Assembly: GCF_021026375.1 (NCBI RefSeq)
Contig: NZ_JAJNDB010000009.1
Location: forward strand, 124,001-188,000
From: Actinomycetospora endophytica
GTDB lineage: Bacteria; Actinomycetota; Actinomycetes; Mycobacteriales; Pseudonocardiaceae
Length of the DNA: 64,000 nt
Direction: 5' to 3'
In this document: positions 35,979 through 44,405 of the stretch, piece after piece
Layout of the letters: every line of letters begins with the position of its first letter
How positions within the stretch are numbered: the first letter of the stretch is position 1
Notes under the pieces: generated by a model
Databases searched by the model: none
Seen by the model: only the letters and a program-made list of their open reading frames with translations
Told to the model about the DNA's origin: nothing
Program-made: the position numbers and the translations under genes

Positions 35979-36140
35979 CATGCTGTGCGCAGGAGGGGAG
36001 TATCCCCAGACGGCCTGCGGGCGCCTCGTCAGCACGACAGCGGAAAGATGTCCGGGGCGCCCAGCGCCGCGGCCCGACCCCGGGTCCGCGGCGACGGGAG
36101 AGACCTCCGGTGTGGATCAGTGACACCCACCGGAGGAGAA
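35979..36140 (+). promoter_or_regulatory. yybP-ykoY (Mn2+) riboswitch with ribosome-site switch before terC
   Basis: The two hallmark strands are present: AGGAGGGGAGTA (35991-36002) and GGGAGAGACCTCCG (36096-36109). P1 is GGAGG 35992-35996 with CCTCC 36104-36108, closing the known two-armed fold. The same CCTCC belongs to CCTCCGGTG (36104-36112), perfectly complementary to CACCGGAGG (36128-36136), which is the terC ribosome site. Ligand-bound P1 would free that site, so a translational on-switch is predicted. CATGCT (35979-35984) is a possible -10 box. Confidence 0.85.
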
Positions 36141-37184
36141 GTGCGCCTCGTGCTCCCCGCAGCGCCACCCCTACCCGAACCCGCGATCACGCCGTCGCTC
36201 CCGCCCCCCGGCGGCGAGCCGTTCTGGGTCTGGGCAGCGACGATCGGCGGCCTGATCGTGATCTTCGCGGTCGACCTGTGGGCGGGCCGGCGGGCGCGTG
36301 AGGTCACGATGGCCGCCGCCGCGCGGGGCGTGGCGATCTACGTCGGGCTCGCGGTGTTCTTCGCCGCCGGTCTGGTGGTGTTCGGCGGGCAGCACGCCGC
36401 GACCTCCTTCATCGCGGGCTACGTCACCGAGTACTCGCTCTCGGTGGACAACCTCTTCGTCTTCTTGCTGATCATGACGACGTTCGCGGTGCCGAAGGCG
36501 TACCAGCACCGGGTGCTGCTGGTCGGCATCCTCATCGCGCTGGTCATGCGCGGCGGGTTCATCGTCGCCGGCGCCGCGGTGCTCTCCCGCTTCTCGTGGG
36601 TCTTCTACCTGTTCGGCGCGTTCCTCGTGATCACCGCGTACCGCGTGTGCCGGGGTGAGGACGACGATGCTGAGTACCGGGAGAATCTCCTCGTCCGGTC
36701 CGTCCGCCGGGTCCTGCCGGTCACCGACTCCTACCGCGAGGGTCGGCTGACCGTCGTCGAGCACGGGAAGCGCTGGGTCACCCCGATGCTCATGGTGATG
36801 ATCGCGATCGGGCTGACCGACCTGCTCTTCGCGCTCGACTCCATCCCCGCGATCTTCGGCCTCACCAAGGACGCCTACATCGTCTTCACGGCCAACGCGT
36901 TCGCCCTGCTCGGGCTGCGCCAGCTGTACTTCCTGCTCGACGGGCTGCTCGCCCGCCTGGTCTATCTCAAGTGGGGCCTCGGCCTGATCCTCCTCTTCAT
37001 CGGGATCAAGCTGGTGCTCGAGGCCCTGCACACGAACACGCTGCCGTTCGTCAACGGCGGTCGCCCCGTCCCGGTCCCGCTGATCGGCATCGAGGTCTCT
37101 CTCGGCGTCATCGTCGGTGTGCTCGCCGTCACCACCGTCGCGAGCCTGCTGCGCACACGGCTGCGCGAGCGCGCCGCCGTCTGA
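36141..37184 (+). CDS. TerC/Alx-family membrane transporter
   Basis: Integral membrane protein of 347 residues with about nine helices. The TerC-family acidic motifs are intact: TEYSLSVDNLFVFLLIM and TDLLFALDSIPAIFGLTKDA, with the loop YREGRLTVVEHGKRW between. Family members export Mn2+ or serve in metal homeostasis (Alx, MeeF/Y in other bacteria); the yybP-ykoY riboswitch directly upstream fits a manganese exporter. The GTG at 36141 follows GGAGGAGAA immediately, and that ribosome site is the one controlled by the riboswitch. Confidence 0.9.
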   Translation: MRLVLPAAPPLPEPAITPSLPPPGGEPFWVWAATIGGLIVIFAVDLWAGRRAREVTMAAAARGVAIYVGLAVFFAAGLVVFGGQHAATSFIAGYVTEYSLSVDNLFVFLLIMTTFAVPKAYQHRVLLVGILIALVMRGGFIVAGAAVLSRFSWVFYLFGAFLVITAYRVCRGEDDDAEYRENLLVRSVRRVLPVTDSYREGRLTVVEHGKRWVTPMLMVMIAIGLTDLLFALDSIPAIFGLTKDAYIVFTANAFALLGLRQLYFLLDGLLARLVYLKWGLGLILLFIGIKLVLEALHTNTLPFVNGGRPVPVPLIGIEVSLGVIVGVLAVTTVASLLRTRLRERAAV

Positions 37185-37286
37185 GCCGACCGCGCGTACT
37201 CACGGCGCCCCCGCCTCGACGCTGGCACTCTCGACGGGGGAGCGCGTGGGCAGGCGGGCCCAGCACGGCACCGAACGGGAGCGCGG

Positions 37287-38516
37287 GTGACAGCACTTCT
37301 CGACCGGCTCCGCGACGGCGGGCCGGCCGGATCGACGTCCCCCGGCGGGCCCCCACCGATCGCGGCCGTGCGGCGCCGGCGCTGGGCGGTCGCCGTGGGC
37401 GTGCTCGCGCTGGTCGTCGCGATCCCCGTCGTGATCTCGTCCTGGCCGGTGAGCCCGGCGACGACGCTGTCCCCGGCCCAGCTGCGTGACCGGGTCACCG
37501 CCTCGTCGGACGTCCCGTGGAGCGGCTATGCCGAGGCCTCCGGCGGGCTCAACCTCCCCGACGTCTCCCAGTTCTCCGACGTCACGACCCTGCTCTCGGG
37601 CACCTCCCGCCTGCGGGTCTGGTACGCGGCCCCGGACGAGTCCCGGGTCGACCAGCTCTACCCGACCGGCGAGCGCAGCCGCTACACGACACCGAACGGC
37701 CAGGCCGTCTGGGACTACGGCGCCCAGCTGCTCACCCTCGTGCGCCGCGACCCGGTGGTGCGGCTGCCCCGTCCCGACGACCTGCCCCCACCGGAGCTCG
37801 CGCGCCGACTGCTCTCCGGGACCGCGCCGGACGACGCCGTGTCCCCGCTGCCCGCCCGCCGCCTCGCCGGGGTGGACGCCGCCGGGTTCCGGGTCACCGT
37901 CGCCGATCCGCGCACCACCGTGGGCGCCGTCGACGTGTGGGCCGACCCGGTCAGCGGGCTGCCGGTGGGAGTCGAGGTCCGGACCAAGGACACCGCCGGC
38001 CGGCTGGCGGACGGACCCGTCGTCGTGAGCACGATGCTCGACCTCGACCAGTCCTCGCCGGATCCCGCGGTTCTCCAGCCCCACGCCGGCCCCGGCGCGG
38101 GCACCACCCGCAGTCCCACCTCGGATCTCTTCGGCATCCTGGGCCGCGGCAGCCCCGCCGCGGTGCCCGGCCGGGTGGACGGCGTCGACCGCGAGCCGCC
38201 GGAGCGCCGGTTCAGCGCGATCGGGAAGTACGGGACGTCGCTGTCCCAGCTGGTCGTGGTGCCGCTGCCGTCCGATCTCGCGACATCGCTCCTCTCGAAC
38301 ATCAGTCGCGGGGGCTCGGCGGCCCGCACGATCGCCGTCGACCAGCAGCCGACGGCCCGCGGTCAGACGGCCAGCACCCAGGCCGGCGCGCTGTCCTCGT
38401 CGCTGCTGCAGCTGGCCGTCGTCCGGGTCGGCGACCGCGCCTGGGCCATCGGCGGTCTGGTGCCCGACGCCGTCCTCGACCGCGCCGTCTCGGACGTCGC
38501 CGGGAGTGCCACGTGA
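37287..38516 (+). CDS. Membrane-anchored LolA/RseB-like protein
   Basis: Protein of 409 residues: short cytoplasmic start, one membrane helix (WAVAVGVLALVVAIPVVISS), then an extracytoplasmic beta-rich domain. Pieces such as VPWSGYAEASGGLNLPD, SRLRVWYAAPDESRVDQL and GVDAAGFRVTVADPRT look like the LolA/RseB fold (lipid or lipoprotein binding). A second segment near the end (MTRS-free, SQLVVVPLPSDL) may be a repeat of DUF-type strands. It is the first gene of an operon with an ABC ATPase and permease (GTGA overlap), so it probably senses or delivers something for that transporter. Confidence 0.7.
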   Translation: MTALLDRLRDGGPAGSTSPGGPPPIAAVRRRRWAVAVGVLALVVAIPVVISSWPVSPATTLSPAQLRDRVTASSDVPWSGYAEASGGLNLPDVSQFSDVTTLLSGTSRLRVWYAAPDESRVDQLYPTGERSRYTTPNGQAVWDYGAQLLTLVRRDPVVRLPRPDDLPPPELARRLLSGTAPDDAVSPLPARRLAGVDAAGFRVTVADPRTTVGAVDVWADPVSGLPVGVEVRTKDTAGRLADGPVVVSTMLDLDQSSPDPAVLQPHAGPGAGTTRSPTSDLFGILGRGSPAAVPGRVDGVDREPPERRFSAIGKYGTSLSQLVVVPLPSDLATSLLSNISRGGSAARTIAVDQQPTARGQTASTQAGALSSSLLQLAVVRVGDRAWAIGGLVPDAVLDRAVSDVAGSAT

Positions 38517-39580
38517 GCGCCAACCGCGAGGCCCAGGACAGCCGGCCGACGACGGCGGAGGACCCGCTCCCCGCGCAGCGGCGGCGCGCCCGGCAGGCCC
38601 TCGCGCTGCCCGGTCCCGCGGCGATCGAGGCCCCGCTGGTCATCGAGACCCACGGCCTGACCAAGCGGTACGGGTCGCGGACCGCCGTCGACGACGTCGA
38701 CCTCCACGTCGCGCAGGGCGACCGCTACGGCTTCCTCGGCCCCAACGGCTCGGGCAAGACGACCCTGGTGCGGATGCTGCTCGGGCTCGTCTACGCCACC
38801 CGCGGGGAGATCCGGGTGCTCGGCCGGGAGGTCCCGAGCCAGGTCCACGAGGTGCTGCCGTCGATCGGCGCGATGGTCGAGGGCCCGGCCGCCTACGGCC
38901 ACCTCTCCGGGCGCGCCAACCTCGACCTGCTCGACGCCTCCGGCCCCGGCGGCCGTTCCGGGCGCAAGCGCCGGGTGGAGGAGGCCCTCGAGCGGGTCGG
39001 GCTCGCCCGCATCGACCGGCGCCCGGTCCGCACGTACTCGCTGGGCATGCGCCAGCGCCTCGGCCTGGCCGGGGCGCTGCTGACCACCCCGGACCTGCTC
39101 GTCCTCGACGAACCCACCAACGGCCTCGACCCGCACGGCATCCGGGAGATCCGCGAGCTGCTCATCGAGCTCAACGAGGAGGGCACCACGGTCTTCCTCT
39201 CCAGCCACCTGCTCGCCGAGATCGAGGCGCTGTGCACGCGGGTCGGCGTCGTGGACCACGGGAAGCTGGTGCTCGAGGAGCCGATGGACTCGGTGCGGCG
39301 CACGACCGGCCGGATCATCGTCGTCACCCCCGACGTCGACCGGGCGCTCGGCGTGCTCGGCCGGGCCGTGGTCGACCGCACCGAGTCCGGCGGGATCGTC
39401 GTCGCCCCTCCCGACGGCGACGGCTCGCACGGGCTGGCGCGCCACCTGATCGCCCACGAGGTCCGCCTCGACGCGCTCGAGCCCGAGCGGGTCAGCCTCG
39501 AGGACGTCGTCGTCGACCTGACCGGACCCGGCGACGACCGCGCGGCGGGCAGCGACGGAACCGGGAGGAACCCCTGGTGA
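38513..39580 (+). CDS. ABC transporter ATPase (ABC-2/CcmA type)
   Basis: ATP-binding protein of 355 residues with a 45-residue N-terminal extension. GPNGSGKTTLVRMLLGL (Walker A), SLGMRQRLGLAGAL (signature), LLVLDEPTNGLDPHG (Walker B) and FLSSHLLAEIE (H-loop). The C-terminal 80 residues are the extra domain usual in this class. GTG 38513 overlaps the stop of the LolA-like gene; the stop overlaps the permease GTG. Drug, lipid or peptide export are all possible. Confidence 0.9.
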   Translation: MSANREAQDSRPTTAEDPLPAQRRRARQALALPGPAAIEAPLVIETHGLTKRYGSRTAVDDVDLHVAQGDRYGFLGPNGSGKTTLVRMLLGLVYATRGEIRVLGREVPSQVHEVLPSIGAMVEGPAAYGHLSGRANLDLLDASGPGGRSGRKRRVEEALERVGLARIDRRPVRTYSLGMRQRLGLAGALLTTPDLLVLDEPTNGLDPHGIREIRELLIELNEEGTTVFLSSHLLAEIEALCTRVGVVDHGKLVLEEPMDSVRRTTGRIIVVTPDVDRALGVLGRAVVDRTESGGIVVAPPDGDGSHGLARHLIAHEVRLDALEPERVSLEDVVVDLTGPGDDRAAGSDGTGRNPW

Positions 39581-40599
39581 TCGTCGTCGAACTGCGCAAG
39601 CTCTTCCGGCGCCCGCGGACCTGGGTGACGATCGGGCTGCTGTGCCTGCTGCCGGCGATCGTCGCGGCGTTCCTGGCCTCGACCCGGATCACGCCGCCGC
39701 CCGGGCAGGGCGCGGCGTTCCTCTCGGCGGTGCTCGAGTCCGGGTCGCTCTACCCCGCCGCGGCGCTCGCGCTGGTGCTGCCGATCTTCCTGCCCGTGGC
39801 GGTCGCCGTCGTGGCCGGGGACGCGGTGGCGGGGGAGTCGACGGCGGGGACGCTGCGCTACCTGCTGGTACGCCCGGTCCGGCGCACCGCGCTGCTGGGC
39901 GCCAAGCTCGTCTCGGTGATCGTGTTCGTGGTGGTCACGGTCGCCGCGGTCGCCGGCTCGTCGTACGTCGTCGGGGTGACGCTCTTCGGCGCGGGCGACC
40001 CGATCGCCGTCGTGAACGCGATCCCGCAGATCGGCGGGCCGGGTGGGGGCGGGTCGTCGTCGAGTTCGGGTTCTTCGAGCTCGGGCGGTACCGCGAACGG
40101 CCCTGCGGCGGCCGCCCCGGCGGCGCCCGGCGCGTCGCCACCCGCGGCGGGCACCCCGGGCACCGGCACGAGCACGGGCCTCGACCCGACCGAGGCCCGC
40201 GACCGGGCTGCCGACTCCGTCTCCTCGCTGTCCGGGGCGCCGCTGTCGCCGGGCGATCTCGCGCTGCGACTGCTCGGCGCGATGGGGTACATCACGATCT
40301 CCATGCTCGGCGTCGGGGCGATCGCGTTCTTCCTGTCGACGGCCACGGCATCGGCACTGGGAGCCACGCTCGGGGCGCTCGCCGCGCTGATCACCTCGCA
40401 GGTGCTGGTCACGCTCGACGCGGCCGCGTCGGTCACCCCGTACCTGCCGACCCGCTACTGGCTCGCCTGGATCGACTTCTTCCGCGACCCGATCTTCCTG
40501 CGCGACATCCGGTCGGGAGTACTCGTCCAGCTGGCCTACGTGCTGGTCCTCATGGTCGCGTCGTGGGCGAACTTCACGACGAAGGACGTGGCTGCCTAG
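39577..40599 (+). CDS. ABC-2 type permease with low-complexity insert
   Basis: Membrane subunit of 340 residues, about six helices. VIVVELRKLFRRPRTWVTIG opens the protein and STAGTLRYLLVRPVRRTALL follows the second helix, both matching the ABC-2 pattern and the permease at 32043. A loop of about 50 residues (about 153-202) made of Gly, Ser, Ala and Pro separates helices 3 and 4 and faces outside if the usual topology holds. GTG 39577 overlaps the ATPase stop. Confidence 0.88.
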   Translation: MIVVELRKLFRRPRTWVTIGLLCLLPAIVAAFLASTRITPPPGQGAAFLSAVLESGSLYPAAALALVLPIFLPVAVAVVAGDAVAGESTAGTLRYLLVRPVRRTALLGAKLVSVIVFVVVTVAAVAGSSYVVGVTLFGAGDPIAVVNAIPQIGGPGGGGSSSSSGSSSSGGTANGPAAAAPAAPGASPPAAGTPGTGTSTGLDPTEARDRAADSVSSLSGAPLSPGDLALRLLGAMGYITISMLGVGAIAFFLSTATASALGATLGALAALITSQVLVTLDAAASVTPYLPTRYWLAWIDFFRDPIFLRDIRSGVLVQLAYVLVLMVASWANFTTKDVAA

Positions 40600-40656
40600 C
40601 CCGGCGTCGGTACGTTCGGCGGTGATCGGCCCACCACCACGTGACCGGAGGTCATC

Positions 40657-41556
40657 TTGGCGATCCCGCAGTCCGGCATCCTCGCTCTCGGCACCTCTGC
40701 GCACGCCTACCTGGAGTTCGACCGGGTGCCCGGCACCACCGACGCCGACCTCGTCACGGCCGCCGCCACCCTCGGCGCGACGGTCAAGACGACCGGCGCC
40801 GCGAGCCTCGTCGTCGGGATCCGCCCGGAGCTCTGGCGCGCCGTCGCGCCGGGGTCGGCGCCCGACGGCGTCCACGGGTTCGACGACCCGGTGGCCGGCC
40901 CGGACGGGTTCACCATGCCCGCCACGCAGCACGACGTGGCGCTGTGGGCGGCCGCGGGCGACCGGTCCGTCGTGTTCGACACCGCCGCGCACGCGGTGTC
41001 CGCGCTGGGCCACGTGGCGGTGCTCGCCGACGAGACCATCGGGTGGTCGCACCACCACGACCGCGACCTCACCGGCTTCGAGGACGGCACCGAGAACCCG
41101 CCGGCGGCCACCGCGCCCGGGGTTGTGACGCGGCCCGAGGGTGCCTCGGGAGCGGGCGGCTCGGTGTGGTTGCTGCAGCGCTGGGAGCACGAGGCGTCCG
41201 ACTGGTTCGCGCTGAAGCAGGAGGCCCAGGAGGCGGTGATCGGGCGGACGAAGCCGGACAGCGTCGAGCTCGACCCGAAGCCCGCCGACGCGCACGCCGC
41301 CCGCACCGACCAGGACACCTACGGCCACATCTTCCGGCGCAACACCGCCTACGGCACCACGGGCAGCCACGGGACGATGTTCGTCGGGTTCTGCGCGGAG
41401 CAGGGGCCCCTGGCCACGATGCTCGACGCGATGGCGGGCAAGGACGGCCCCCGGGACGCCCTCACCCGCTACACCCGGCCGCTGACGGGCGCGTACTACG
41501 TCGTGCCGCCGGCGGACGCCCTGGCGCGCCTGGCCCCGGCCGACGCCGACGCCTGA
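40657..41556 (+). CDS. DyP-type heme peroxidase
   Basis: Dye-decolourising peroxidase of 299 residues, probably cytoplasmic or loaded into encapsulin-like shells; no signal peptide and no encapsulin gene here. The GxxDG motif is FEDGTENPP with the catalytic Asp, and the distal part HIFRRNTAYGT carries the conserved Arg-Arg-Asn; the YGHIF His is a likely heme ligand region. The start is TTG 40657 with GGAGG 5 nt upstream. Its last 61 nt overlap the CLC gene on the other strand. Confidence 0.88.
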   Translation: MAIPQSGILALGTSAHAYLEFDRVPGTTDADLVTAAATLGATVKTTGAASLVVGIRPELWRAVAPGSAPDGVHGFDDPVAGPDGFTMPATQHDVALWAAAGDRSVVFDTAAHAVSALGHVAVLADETIGWSHHHDRDLTGFEDGTENPPAATAPGVVTRPEGASGAGGSVWLLQRWEHEASDWFALKQEAQEAVIGRTKPDSVELDPKPADAHAARTDQDTYGHIFRRNTAYGTTGSHGTMFVGFCAEQGPLATMLDAMAGKDGPRDALTRYTRPLTGAYYVVPPADALARLAPADADA

Positions 41557-43289
41557 CGGCGCTCGAGGAGCTCGTCGACGCCGATCAGCCCGAGCAGTCG
41601 CCCGTCCTCGGCCACCGGCGCGATCGTGACACCGGCGGCGGCCAGCCGGTCCCGCACGACGACGAGGGTGTCGTGCGGGCCGACGACGACGGGGTCGGTG
41701 ACGACGTGCGCCATCCAGCCCACCGGGTCCCGGCGCAGGGCGCCGCGGCCGACGACGCCGACCAGCCGCTCGCCGTCGAGCACCGGGAAGAGCCGTTGCC
41801 GTTCGGGCAGGTCGGGGGCCGGTTCGCCGACCTTCACGACGGCGGGTGCGGGGTCCATGACCTCGTCGGCGAACCCGTACTCGAGCGGGTCCACGGTGTA
41901 CTCCCGCGAGAGGTGCCTGCCCCGGCGCGCGATCTTCTCGGTGAGCACCGAGCGGCCCAGGATCAGCACCGACACCCCGTAGGCCGCGGCGGACGCGATC
42001 AGCAGCGGCAGCAGCGCGGGCCAGGCGTGGGTCAGCTCGAGCGAGAACACCACCCCGGTCAGCGGGGAACGCATCACGCCGCCGACGGTCGCGGCCAGGC
42101 CGACGAGCGCCCAGAACCCCGGACCCGCGCTCGGCAGCACGAACCCCTCGAGCGCCCCGAGCGCGGCGCCGATCATGAACGTCGGCGCGAGCACGCCGCC
42201 GGAGGTCCCCGAGCCCAGTGAGAGACCCCAGATCAGGCTCTTCACGACGAGGATCCCGACGACGAGCGAGAGCGCCGCCTTCCCGGAGAGCAGGTCGCCG
42301 ATCACGTCGTAGCCCACGCCGAGGGCACGCGGCACGATGAGCCCGCCGACCCCGATGATCAGCCCGCCGATCGCCGGCCACCACATCCAGTGGATGCGCC
42401 GCCCGAAGTGCAGGAAGCCGTCCTCGGAGGCGTACACGAGTGCGGTGACGGCCACCGCGAGCAGCCCGCCGAGCGCACCCGCGACCACGCAGAGCACGTC
42501 GGCTCCGGCGGTGATGTGCCAGGTGGCGGTGTCCAGCGGGAAGATCGGCGCGTAGCCGAGCATGGGGCCGCGCAGGATGGTCGAGACGACGACAGCGGCG
42601 ACCACGGGCAGGAAGCTGCGCGGGCGCCACTCGAAGAGCAGCAGCTCCACCGCGAGCAGGACCGAGGCGAGCGGGGCGTTGAACACCGCCGCCATGCCGG
42701 AGGCCGCGCCGGCGACCATGAGGACGCGGCGTTCGTCGTCGGTGACCGCGAGGCGCTGCGCGACGATCGAGCCGATCGCGCCGCCGGTCATGATGATCGG
42801 GCCCTCGGCGCCGAACGGGCCGCCGGTGCCGATGCTGATGGCCGCGGAGGTCGGCTTGAGCACCGCGACCTTCGGCTCGACGACCGCGCGGCGGAACAGC
42901 ACCCCCTCGATCGCCTCGGGCATCCCGTGCCCGCGGATCTTCTCCGAGCCGTAGCGGGCCATCAGCCCGACGACGACGCCGCCGAGCACCGGCGCGCCGA
43001 GGATCACCCACCACGGCGCGCCGACGGCGCCGGGATTGACCGTGTCGGTGGCGATCCGGCCGGCGAACAGGACGTTCGTGATGAGCCCGATCAGGCGCAG
43101 CAGGACCCAGGCGGCGCCCGCGCCGAGCGCACCCACCGGGAGCGCCCAGGCGACGATCACGAGCACCCGCGGCGAGACCGTGAAGTCGCGCAGCGGGCCG
43201 GGCCGGCGACGGGGGCCCTCGGTGTCGGAGGCGAAGTCGAACGCGGGGTCGGCGCTCGGGCGGGTGTCGGGGTCGCTCGTGGTGGTCAC
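41496..43289 (-). CDS. CLC-family chloride channel/antiporter with CBS pair
   Basis: Membrane protein of 597 residues: CLC core (about 35-440) and a C-terminal CBS pair (about 450-580). Filter motifs are GHGMPEAIEG (usually GSGIPE, so His replaces the chloride-coordinating Ser), GGPFGAEGPIIM with the gating Glu, and LGSGTSGGVLAPTF. The CBS domains read DLPERQRLFPVLDGERLVGVV and APVAEDGRLLGLIGV. It may exchange chloride or another anion for protons. It is followed by overlap with the DyP gene and preceded by a MarR regulator whose stop overlaps its start. Confidence 0.92.
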   Translation of the reverse strand: MTTTSDPDTRPSADPAFDFASDTEGPRRRPGPLRDFTVSPRVLVIVAWALPVGALGAGAAWVLLRLIGLITNVLFAGRIATDTVNPGAVGAPWWVILGAPVLGGVVVGLMARYGSEKIRGHGMPEAIEGVLFRRAVVEPKVAVLKPTSAAISIGTGGPFGAEGPIIMTGGAIGSIVAQRLAVTDDERRVLMVAGAASGMAAVFNAPLASVLLAVELLLFEWRPRSFLPVVAAVVVSTILRGPMLGYAPIFPLDTATWHITAGADVLCVVAGALGGLLAVAVTALVYASEDGFLHFGRRIHWMWWPAIGGLIIGVGGLIVPRALGVGYDVIGDLLSGKAALSLVVGILVVKSLIWGLSLGSGTSGGVLAPTFMIGAALGALEGFVLPSAGPGFWALVGLAATVGGVMRSPLTGVVFSLELTHAWPALLPLLIASAAAYGVSVLILGRSVLTEKIARRGRHLSREYTVDPLEYGFADEVMDPAPAVVKVGEPAPDLPERQRLFPVLDGERLVGVVGRGALRRDPVGWMAHVVTDPVVVGPHDTLVVVRDRLAAAGVTIAPVAEDGRLLGLIGVDELLERRQASASAGARRARASAGGTT

Positions 43290-43750
43290 AGCGCGGTCAG
43301 CTCCAGGGGGCCGGCGCCGAAATCGGATCCGGCGGCGTCTCGCAGGGTGTGCAGGGCGCTCGTCAGCGCGGGGCGCTCGTTCGTGGGGACGCGGGTGACG
43401 ACGGTGCGCAACGCCTCCCGCCGCCGGCGCAGCACCCCGTGGACGACCTCGGTGCCACGCGGCGTGGGCTCGAGCAGCACGACGCTGCGGTTGGCCGGGT
43501 CCCGACGACGGGTCAGGTGGCCGGAGGCCTCGAGGGAGTCGCCGAGCCGGGTGACCGACGAGGCGGCGGTACCGAGCCGGGCGGCGGCGACGTTGCCGGG
43601 GGACGGACCGAGCTCGTCGAGCGCGAGCAACAGCCGGAAGCCCGGCAGCGTGACCACGCCCCCGAGCTCCTCCATCGCGCCGGTCGCGACCCCGACGAGC
43701 ACGCGGGTGGCCGTCATGAGTGCTTCGACGGCGTCGTCGTCATCGTTCAC
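43286..43750 (-). CDS. MarR-family transcriptional regulator
   Basis: Regulator of 154 residues with the winged-helix core LPGFRLLLALDELGPSPGNVAAARLGTAASSVTRLGDSLEASGHLTR in several pieces, then RDPANRSVVLLEPTPRG (wing). It is coupled to the CLC gene (4-nt overlap) and divergent from a membrane protein gene. I prefer the GTG at 43750; the frame extends to a TTG at 43774, but the extra residues fall in the operator-like repeats. Ligand unknown. Confidence 0.83.
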   Translation of the reverse strand: MNDDDDAVEALMTATRVLVGVATGAMEELGGVVTLPGFRLLLALDELGPSPGNVAAARLGTAASSVTRLGDSLEASGHLTRRRDPANRSVVLLEPTPRGTEVVHGVLRRRREALRTVVTRVPTNERPALTSALHTLRDAAGSDFGAGPLELTAL

Positions 43751-43751
43751 A

Positions 43752-43775
43752 TACGCAAGCGTTGCACTACGCAAG
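43752..43775. promoter_or_regulatory. MarR operator-like repeats
   Basis: TACGCAAG occurs twice, 16 nt apart (43752-43759 and 43768-43775). Two overlapping palindromes are formed: GCAA-GCG-TTGC (43755-43765) and TTGC-ACTAC-GCAA (43762-43774). They lie just upstream of the MarR start and are probably where it represses itself and the CLC gene. Confidence 0.6.
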
Positions 43776-43832
43776 TGTTCTGGTCAGCCGCTGCGTGGTC
43801 CCGGCCACGGTGGCGCACGTCATACTGCGCCG

Positions 43833-44378
43833 GTGGGATCTCCGACTCGCGCGGCGCTGATCGGCGCGGCGATCGCGGGCGGCTTCGGCGGACTGTGGGC
43901 GGTGTGGGCCGCGAGCGGGCTGGACGGGACCGCGCACGGGGTGCTCGTGGCGCTCGGGATCGTGCTCGGGCTGGCCGTGGTGGTGCCCGCGGTCGTGCTG
44001 GCCCGGCGAGCACCGTCGGGCGACCGCGGGGACGGCTCGCTGTTCACCAGCCGGGCCTACCGGGTGATCGTCGCGGCCGAGGTGGTCGCGATCGTCGTCG
44101 GGAACGTCCTGCTGGGCCGGTTCGGGCTCGGTGCCTTCGTGATCGCGTGGACCGCGTTCGTCGTGGGCGTGCACTTCCTCGCGTTCGGCCGGGCGTTCGC
44201 CCAGGTGTTCACGACGATCGGCGTGTTCATGATCGCCGGCGCGGGGCTGGGGCTGATCGTCGGGCTGGTGGGGCTCGGGGACGCTCGAATCCTGCTGGTG
44301 ACCGGGATCGTCAGCGCGGTGGTGCTGCTCGGGGCGGGGGCGCGGACGGTGCTGGCAGCGCACCTCGTCTGGCCGTGA
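43833..44378 (+). CDS. Small integral membrane protein, unknown
   Basis: Protein of 181 residues with five or six hydrophobic helices (IGAAIAGGFGGLWAVWAASG, then GVLVALGIVLGLAVVVPAVV, and three more after RAYRVIVAAEVVAIVVGNVL). It has no motif I can name. The GTG at 43833 has CATACT (43821-43826) 6 nt upstream, suggesting a leaderless or near-leaderless message. It is divergent from the MarR regulator, so the operator could affect it too. Confidence 0.65.
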   Translation: MGSPTRAALIGAAIAGGFGGLWAVWAASGLDGTAHGVLVALGIVLGLAVVVPAVVLARRAPSGDRGDGSLFTSRAYRVIVAAEVVAIVVGNVLLGRFGLGAFVIAWTAFVVGVHFLAFGRAFAQVFTTIGVFMIAGAGLGLIVGLVGLGDARILLVTGIVSAVVLLGAGARTVLAAHLVWP

Positions 44379-44405
44379 ACGATCGTTCCGGGCAGACTCC
44401 GCGCC

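Noticed and set aside
38893-43014. Open minus-strand frame of 1373 residues across ABC genes, DyP and CLC
   Set aside because: It is a shadow frame: it crosses five recognisable genes on both strands, and its sequence is low-complexity Arg/Gly/Ala/Pro without domains.
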